From positions 1 through 57,737 of the forward strand of contig NZ_FNQK01000019.1 of assembly GCF_900107625.1 (NCBI RefSeq): a stretch of DNA of 57,737 nucleotides. Direction: 5' to 3'. A program made the position numbers and the translations under genes. The first letter of the stretch is position 1; every line of letters starts with the position of its first letter. The notes under the pieces are model-generated. The model did no database searches. It was given only the letters and a program-made list of their open reading frames with translations, and was not told the origin of the DNA. Below are positions 52,648 through 57,737 of the stretch, one piece after another. Source of the stretch: Bizionia paragorgiae. GTDB taxonomy: Bacteria; Bacteroidota; Bacteroidia; Flavobacteriales; Flavobacteriaceae.

Positions 52648-53637
52648 ATGAAATTAGCAGTTATTGGAGTCACTGGAATGGTGGGAGAAGTTATGCGTAA
52701 GGTTTTAGACGAGCGCCAATTTAAAATCACAGAATTTATTCCTGTAGCATCACAAAGGTCCGTTGGTAAAACAGTAGATTTTAAAGGTAAAGCCTATACT
52801 ATTATAAGTTTAGAAGACGCAGTCGCTAGGCAACCAGATATCGCTTTATTTTCTGCAGGAGGAGAAACTTCTTTAGAGTGGGCGCCAAAATTTGCTGCTG
52901 TAGGCACTACAGTTATCGATAACTCTTCGGCTTGGCGAATGGACGCTTCCAAAAAATTAATTGTTCCTGAGATTAATGCTCAGACCTTAACACCTTCCGA
53001 TAAGATTATAGCAAATCCCAATTGCTCTACGATACAGATGGTTATGGCTCTAGCGCCACTTCATAAAAAATATAAAATCAAACGTATTGTCGTTTCCACT
53101 TACCAATCTATATCTGGTACTGGGGTTAAGGCTATTAAACAATTAGAAAATGAACTGGCAGGCGTTAAGGGAGAGATGGCATACCCATATCCTATAAATA
53201 AAAACGCAATCCCTCATTGTGATGTTTTTGAAGAAAATGGCTATACGAAAGAAGAAATGAAACTGATTCGCGAAACTCAGAAAATATTAGATGATAAAAC
53301 AATAGCTGTTACCGCTACAGCAGTACGTATACCAACATCTGGCGGACATAGTGAAGCGATTAATGTTGCTTTCGAAAATGATTTCGATATTACCGAAGTT
53401 AGAAAACTACTGCACGCTACTCCAGGAGTCACAGTACAAGATAACACCGACGTTAATGTGTACCCTATGCCTATCTACGCCAATGGTAAAGACGATGTGT
53501 TTGTAGGAAGAATAAGAAGAGATGAATCGCAACCTAACACTCTAAACCTTTGGGTAGTGAGTGATAACCTGCGAAAAGGCGCAGCAACAAATACAGTACA
53601 GATAGCTGAATATTTAGTCGAAAACAATCTCGTGTAA
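52648..53637 (+). CDS. asd: Aspartate-semialdehyde dehydrogenase
   Basis: This 329-residue enzyme converts aspartyl phosphate to the semialdehyde, feeding lysine, diaminopimelate, methionine and threonine synthesis. The N-terminal NADP motif is VIGVTGMVGEVM. The nucleophile is C126 in ANPNCSTIQM. Substrate blocks are STYQSISGTGVKA and the late VRIPTSGGHSEA with the catalytic histidine. The length and blocks are those of the Gram-positive/Bacteroidetes form. It is transcribed alone, from a -7 box to a 16-bp perfect terminator. Confidence 0.97.
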   Translation: MKLAVIGVTGMVGEVMRKVLDERQFKITEFIPVASQRSVGKTVDFKGKAYTIISLEDAVARQPDIALFSAGGETSLEWAPKFAAVGTTVIDNSSAWRMDASKKLIVPEINAQTLTPSDKIIANPNCSTIQMVMALAPLHKKYKIKRIVVSTYQSISGTGVKAIKQLENELAGVKGEMAYPYPINKNAIPHCDVFEENGYTKEEMKLIRETQKILDDKTIAVTATAVRIPTSGGHSEAINVAFENDFDITEVRKLLHATPGVTVQDNTDVNVYPMPIYANGKDDVFVGRIRRDESQPNTLNLWVVSDNLRKGAATNTVQIAEYLVENNLV

Positions 53638-53704
53638 ACTCAATTTTACACATTTCTGTTTCAAATATTAGAATAAATCCGAAACACGATTTAACCTTAA
53701 CGTT

Positions 53705-53740
53705 AAAAAAGCGCTTGTTTTAGTAAACAAGCGCTTTTTT
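53705..53740 (+). terminator. Strong intrinsic terminator after asd
   Basis: AAAAAAGCGCTTGTTT (53705-53720) is the exact complement of 53725-53740 with a TAGT loop. This gives a perfect 16-bp stem ending in a T-run. Confidence 0.9.
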
Positions 53741-54078
53741 CGTTATTTTACATATAGATTTTATAGCTTAGTTTTTGAACATTGCAAACGGCATTAATAT
53801 ATGCTATGATTTAGCGCATAAAAGGTTATTGAATATAAAGGGTAAGTATATTAATAATATAACTTTTGCTACACGAAAACATTAATCCTCATACCAAAAG
53901 AAGTAGAGGGGTATTTTTATTGGAATCCAAAAAATATCTGCTTTTAAAAAGCAATATAATATATCAGCAATTAAATATACACCATATTATAACACTTGTT
54001 TACAGAATGATCTAAAAACAACTTACTCAGTCCAAGAGTTTTATCATTTAAAAAAATAATGTAAATTAGTAACTTACT

Positions 54079-54103
54079 TTACCTCCAAAGAGGTAAGTTT
54101 TTT
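54079..54103 (+). terminator. Terminator-like hairpin upstream of vgrG
   Basis: TTACCTC and GAGGTAA flank CAAA, and the right arm continues into a run of six T. It lies about 50 bp before the vgrG ATG. No gene ends just upstream, so it could act as an attenuator of vgrG or be the end of a small transcript. Confidence 0.45.
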
Positions 54104-54106
54104 CCT

Positions 54107-54132
54107 ATTCTGGATTTAACATAAACCAGAAT
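54107..54132. repeat. Inverted repeat in the vgrG leader
   Basis: ATTCTGG (54107-54113) and CCAGAAT (54126-54132) flank 12 bases, 18 bp before the vgrG start. It may be a regulator-binding site or a leader hairpin. Confidence 0.4.
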
Positions 54133-54150
54133 ATTTAATAATATAAGTTT

Positions 54151-55917
54151 ATGGCACTACAAAGCAAAACAGATATTTTTATTGGTGGTCGGGAAATAAC
54201 TGCTTTTAAAAACATTCTATTACATCAAAAAATAGGAGAACATCATACAATGGAACTCGTTTGCAGAATGGATGTTCTTGAAGATTTATCGCAAGCATTA
54301 GGAGAGTCTAGCAAGAATTTCTTAGGTGAAACTATTACAATGCAAACAGCATCTATAGATAGCTATAGCGGTTATCAAGCTCTAGAATTTAAAGGTATTG
54401 TAACTGAAGTAAAAACCATTAAAGGCCACGAAGCAAGTTCGGGTGACGGTGTTGTTATTAAAGCCCAAAGCCCTACTTTCATTACAGAAGATGGTCCGCA
54501 TTATGCATCCTACAACGCTGTTACTTTATCCGATATAGTAACACAAACCTTTAAAGATTACGACAAATCGAAATTAGAGGTATTAATTCAACCCAATAAC
54601 TCCTCTACCCTACATTACTCCGTACAACACAATGAAAGCGCTTACGCCTACATAAGTAGGCTTGCTGCACAATATGGTGAGTGGTTATATTATAATGGCG
54701 TAAAACTCATCTTTGGTAAACCTGAAACAACAGAATTACGTTTAACTTATGGTTTCGATCTTAAAGAATACCATTTAAACCTTATCCCTAAGTCTCATAA
54801 TTATAAATATTATGCAACCGATTACTTACTAGATGAAACACACGAAAAAGACACTAAAGAGATAAACGCTACTGCAAATGGTTATAGTGGCTTTGTCTCT
54901 AACAAAGCAAACACCATATACAATAAGCAAACCAAAGTTTGGCACAACTTCTATAACGACCCTAAATCTAAACAACGGCTTGATAGCAATGTAAAATTAC
55001 AAAAAAAAGCTACCCAAATACAACAAGTTATTTTTAGTGGGGTTAGTGATAATCCAGGCGTAAAATTAGGTAATATTGTTAAGGTTGAAGGTTCTACTTA
55101 CAGAGTAATTAGCGTTACCCATACAAATACTGAAAATGGTGATTACCAAAATAATTTTGAAGCTGTAACGGCCGAATTTGATATCTACCCTAACACCAAT
55201 ATCAATGCCTTCCCTAAAAGTGAAAGCCAGACGGCTATAGTTATGGAAAATGCAGACCCAGAAGGTCTAGGAAGAATTCGTGTACAATTCCCTTGGCAAA
55301 AAACAATGGGAGAAATGACACCGTGGATTCGTATTGTAACACCTCACGCTGGCAGTGATAAAGGCTTTCATTTTATTCCAGAAGTCAACGAAGAGGTTTT
55401 AATTGGTTTTGAAGGCGGCAACGCAGAACACCCTTACATGATGGGAAGTTTATATAATGGCAGCGGTAAAGCCAACGCTTTTAAAAGCGAAAAAAATGAT
55501 GTTAAGGCTATTAAAACTAGAAGCGGGCATACTTTCGAGCTAAACGATGCCAATGGCTCAGAGAGCATAACGATTACAGACAAGAATGGCAATATAATAA
55601 CCATAGATACAGCTAACAACAATATTACAATATCAGCCCTAGAAAACATGTCGCTTAATGCTAAAAATATGCAAATTAATGTAGAAGAAAATTTAGACGT
55701 AACAGTTGGTAAAAACAAAACGGAATCTATCAACGAAAACTCTTTTATTATGGCCAATAATGAAGAAAAACAAGTTGGCGAAGAAATAAAAGTAATTAGC
55801 GCAACCTATAAACAAGAAGCACAAGAAATTACAACAGATGCTAGTGGAGAAATTAAAACTAACGCAGGCGGAAAAATTAGCATTGCAAGTGCAGAAACTG
55901 TAGAATATGGAGAGTAA
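54151..55917 (+). CDS. Type VI secretion system tip protein VgrG
   Basis: This 588-residue spike protein is of the Bacteroidetes T6SS type. The gp27-like base covers about residues 1-360 (IQPNNSSTLHYSVQHNESAY and the LAAQYGEWLYYNG block). The gp5 OB-fold follows with ADPEGLGRIRVQFPW (about 368-382) and FHFIPEVNEEVLIGFEGGN. A C-terminal beta-helix of repeats (GNIITIDTANNNITISA) forms the needle. There is no evident effector domain at its end, so it is likely a carrier for the separate effector gene 17 bp downstream. No Hcp, sheath or ClpV genes are in the window, so this looks like a remote cargo island. Confidence 0.93.
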   Translation: MALQSKTDIFIGGREITAFKNILLHQKIGEHHTMELVCRMDVLEDLSQALGESSKNFLGETITMQTASIDSYSGYQALEFKGIVTEVKTIKGHEASSGDGVVIKAQSPTFITEDGPHYASYNAVTLSDIVTQTFKDYDKSKLEVLIQPNNSSTLHYSVQHNESAYAYISRLAAQYGEWLYYNGVKLIFGKPETTELRLTYGFDLKEYHLNLIPKSHNYKYYATDYLLDETHEKDTKEINATANGYSGFVSNKANTIYNKQTKVWHNFYNDPKSKQRLDSNVKLQKKATQIQQVIFSGVSDNPGVKLGNIVKVEGSTYRVISVTHTNTENGDYQNNFEAVTAEFDIYPNTNINAFPKSESQTAIVMENADPEGLGRIRVQFPWQKTMGEMTPWIRIVTPHAGSDKGFHFIPEVNEEVLIGFEGGNAEHPYMMGSLYNGSGKANAFKSEKNDVKAIKTRSGHTFELNDANGSESITITDKNGNIITIDTANNNITISALENMSLNAKNMQINVEENLDVTVGKNKTESINENSFIMANNEEKQVGEEIKVISATYKQEAQEITTDASGEIKTNAGGKISIASAETVEYGE

Positions 55918-55934
55918 TCTTAAAAAATAGAACT

Positions 55935-57413
55935 ATGTCTATAATTTTAACATCAACACCTGTTGGGGAATCAGCTACAAGAAATCTTTTTAGTGGGCTA
56001 GATATTAGCACCTCAAAGGTAAATGTTGGCAATGCTAAATATGATGAGCATATACCTGAAGATTATGTAAATGTAACAGTCGGTATTTTTTTTGATGGCA
56101 CCTTAAATAACAGAAAAAATACACAAGCAAGATTAGAATACGAGAATAAAACGAAAGGAAAAACATACGATAAAGACCTTGCCGATTCTTATAATAAAGA
56201 TAAATGGTACAGCTCTAAACAATCTGGAAGTTACAATAACGATTTTTCTAACATATCCAGAATGGAACCTGCCTACGAAAAAATTATAGAAGAAAAAAAC
56301 ATTCAACTATCTGTATATATAGAAGGCATAGGCACCGAAGACCTTGAAGACGATGGCACTTGGGGAAAAGCTATGGGTAAAGGAGCAACTGGCGTGAAAG
56401 GAAAAGTAAAAAAAGGATGTATAGAAATTGTAGCTGCTTTAAAAAAAGCAGGTGTTGAAAAAATAAACAGATTACAAATAGACAGTTATGGCTTTAGCCG
56501 TGGCGCAGCTGCTGCTCGACATTTTATTTTTGAAATTAATCAGAAAAAAGGAGGAAACAAAGAGGCAGATAATGGTTTGGGATTGTATGAATATCTTGGC
56601 GATAAATACACAGAAGATGGTGGTGTTTTAGGCGAAGAATTAGCAAAAAAAAGTCTTACTCCAAAATTAAAAACAACTGTGCGCTTTGTTGGTTTGTATG
56701 ACACGGTAGCTTCTTTTGGCACGAAGCATACAAATGATACCGCTCAATTACATTTAGATGCTATTTCTAAAGCCAATTTCACATTTCAGCTTGCGGCAGC
56801 AGACGAGCACAGAGATAATTTTAGATTAACAAATATTAAAAGTGCACGCCGAGGTGTCCAAAAGTTTTTGCCTGGAGTACATTCGGATATTGGCGGTGGG
56901 TATACCGATAAAGCAGACGAAGAAGTCACTTTAGACTATGCAACCATAAATTATAAAGAAAAAATGGAGGTTGAGCGTCAAAATTTAATAGATCTTGGTT
57001 GGTATTTACCAGAACAAATTTGGATAAACGACACTTGGGGCTCATTACGTGCCGAAAGAAAAGGGATATCTAATAAATACAGCCATATACCATTACATAT
57101 TATGGTAGAGTTTTCAATAAAAAAGGTAGTAAAATATGATTTCTCTCTTATTAATGAAGATTTCCCTATAAAAAACGAAACTGGTAAAAAAGTAAAACTC
57201 GCTGACGTTAAAAAGCGTATTGATTTATATATTAAAGGAGAAAAGGGAGTGATTGACTTTAGTACTGTAGAAGATAAAAAAATGTTGCAAGATTTAAGAA
57301 ATGAGTATTTTCACTTTTCCGCCCATTATAATGGCAGAGTTGTGGGTTTAGTACCACCTATGTCTCCAAATAGAGAAAATGGAGTAAGAACCAGAGTTAT
57401 ACAAGACGGATAA
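55935..57413 (+). CDS. DUF2235 (Tle1-like) T6SS lipase effector
   Basis: This 492-residue alpha/beta-hydrolase of the DUF2235 group is known from type VI phospholipase effectors. The N-terminal block is IFFDGTLNN (51-59). The nucleophile S188 lies in YGFSRGAAAARHF, the acid D256 in FVGLYDTVASFG, and H316 in PGVHSDIGGGY, so the triad is complete. Residues past about 340 are charged and unassigned. There is no signal peptide, as expected for cargo delivered with VgrG. The position between vgrG and a lipoprotein gene fits an effector-immunity pair attacking membrane lipids of rivals. Its exact substrate is not known. Confidence 0.9.
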   Translation: MSIILTSTPVGESATRNLFSGLDISTSKVNVGNAKYDEHIPEDYVNVTVGIFFDGTLNNRKNTQARLEYENKTKGKTYDKDLADSYNKDKWYSSKQSGSYNNDFSNISRMEPAYEKIIEEKNIQLSVYIEGIGTEDLEDDGTWGKAMGKGATGVKGKVKKGCIEIVAALKKAGVEKINRLQIDSYGFSRGAAAARHFIFEINQKKGGNKEADNGLGLYEYLGDKYTEDGGVLGEELAKKSLTPKLKTTVRFVGLYDTVASFGTKHTNDTAQLHLDAISKANFTFQLAAADEHRDNFRLTNIKSARRGVQKFLPGVHSDIGGGYTDKADEEVTLDYATINYKEKMEVERQNLIDLGWYLPEQIWINDTWGSLRAERKGISNKYSHIPLHIMVEFSIKKVVKYDFSLINEDFPIKNETGKKVKLADVKKRIDLYIKGEKGVIDFSTVEDKKMLQDLRNEYFHFSAHYNGRVVGLVPPMSPNRENGVRTRVIQDG

Positions 57414-57414
57414 A

Positions 57415-57737
57415 ATGAACAAGTTAAAAATAATTATTATAGTAAGTTTTATAGGCATAATTACTTTAAGCTGTAAAAATAAAAGAACATCCACTAATGC
57501 ACATACAATGAATTTATTTAATAAAGAACAAACTTTTGAATGGCTACCCACAGAATGTGCTCCTGAAGCCTATCCAATAGAAATAGTAAGCGGAACATTC
57601 TCTCTTGATAATGAATTTATTGCTAGTATTCCAAGTGGTGGACGTACCGTTAAAAATGGTTGGGGAAAACTAGGCTCCACTTATGTTGTAGGAAAAGATT
57701 TTAAAGCAGTACCAGACCATTTAAATATTACTTGGAT
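57415..57737 (+). CDS. Lipoprotein, possible DUF2931-like immunity protein (3' end outside window)
   Basis: The first 107 residues of a protein run off the window. A lipoprotein signal ends IITLSCKNK; the lipidated cysteine is C20. The mature part contains WLPTECAPEAYPIEIVSGTF and IPSGGRTVKNGWG, which remind me of the DUF2931 group often found beside T6SS lipases, although I could not check this. It starts 1 bp after the effector stop. A periplasm-facing lipoprotein is the expected form of immunity to a Tle-type lipase, because it neutralises the toxin where it acts. The immunity role is inferred from order only. Confidence 0.72.
   Translation, partial: MNKLKIIIIVSFIGIITLSCKNKRTSTNAHTMNLFNKEQTFEWLPTECAPEAYPIEIVSGTFSLDNEFIASIPSGGRTVKNGWGKLGSTYVVGKDFKAVPDHLNITW

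Larger units (their letters stand above)
53638..54150. other. Non-coding gap between asd and the T6SS cargo module
   Basis: This 513-bp AT-rich stretch contains the asd terminator at its left end, then about 330 bp with no convincing gene. A stop-free stretch of about 46 codons at about 53910-54059 has no start codon. A weak terminator-like hairpin at 54079-54103 and an inverted repeat at 54107-54132 precede vgrG. It marks the switch from core genes to a probably mobile cargo module. Confidence 0.6.

Noticed and set aside
53910-54059. Stop-free stretch of about 46 codons upstream of vgrG, ending in VQEFYHLKK
   Set aside because: It has no ATG, GTG or TTG at a suitable position and no recognisable similarity. 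Its composition is that of AT-rich spacer DNA. It may be an old gene remnant, but this cannot be supported.
1-57737. tRNA, rRNA, CRISPR arrays and insertion sequences
   Set aside because: No cloverleaf-like gene, rRNA segment, regular spacer-repeat array or transposase gene was recognised on either strand.

Overview
The window comes from a chromosome of a Bacteroidota member, most likely a marine-type Flavobacteriaceae. The evidence is the low GC content, Bacteroidetes -7 boxes (TAnnTTTG) in front of several genes, the acpP-fabF-rnc-IPExxxVDY-pyk gene order, OmpA proteins with thrombospondin type 3 repeats, a tyrosine ammonia-lyase very like the one I recall from Flavobacterium johnsoniae, and a VgrG of the Bacteroidetes T6SS type. 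No rRNA, tRNA, CRISPR array or insertion sequence was recognised.

Layout. 1-12149 is housekeeping: the end of an OmpA/Pal-like protein, a CYTH protein, DNA polymerase IV, the minus-strand run acpP-fabF-rnc-IPExxxVDY-pyk, purN, a viroplasmin-type RNase H, a PfkB kinase, a long amidophosphoribosyltransferase and an Mn-type superoxide dismutase. 12353-22086 holds an AddA-like helicase-nuclease, kbl, a major OmpA protein, an AddB-like nuclease and an alpha/beta hydrolase.

22091-42097 is the centrepiece, an aryl polyene (flexirubin-type pigment) gene cluster. Nineteen plus-strand genes are packed with overlaps or gaps of at most 34 bp, and a halogenase-like FAD monooxygenase is divergent at the left end. 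The inferred route is as follows. Tyrosine ammonia-lyase makes 4-coumarate, and the acyl-adenylating ligase loads it onto the dedicated ACP. The Cys-His-His ketosynthases (one paired with a catalytically dead partner), FabG ketoreductase and hotdog dehydratases extend it to a conjugated polyene. A methyltransferase and the halogenase may decorate the ring. Acyltransferase, LolA-like, MMPL, glycosyltransferase-DUF2062 and NTN-hydrolase lipoprotein genes suggest transfer to a lipid and delivery to the outer membrane. No dialkylresorcinol (DarA/DarB) genes are present.

42100-53637 returns to housekeeping: a universal stress protein, a MATE transporter, a 33-residue membrane peptide, a QueD-like pterin synthase, an LpxH-like phosphatase, recJ, OsmC, a UDG-like protein, rsmI, tdk-alr, mscL and asd. 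After about 510 bp of non-coding DNA, the right end (54151-57737) is a type VI secretion cargo module: VgrG, a DUF2235/Tle1-like lipase effector and the start of a lipoprotein that may be its immunity protein.

The least explained structure is a family of three short intergenic elements (2343-2435 on minus, 15517-15625 on plus, 44992-45076 on plus). Each is bounded by GGGCGTT and TAACGC, and each has a border-proximal hairpin whose sequence differs between copies while its pairing is kept.
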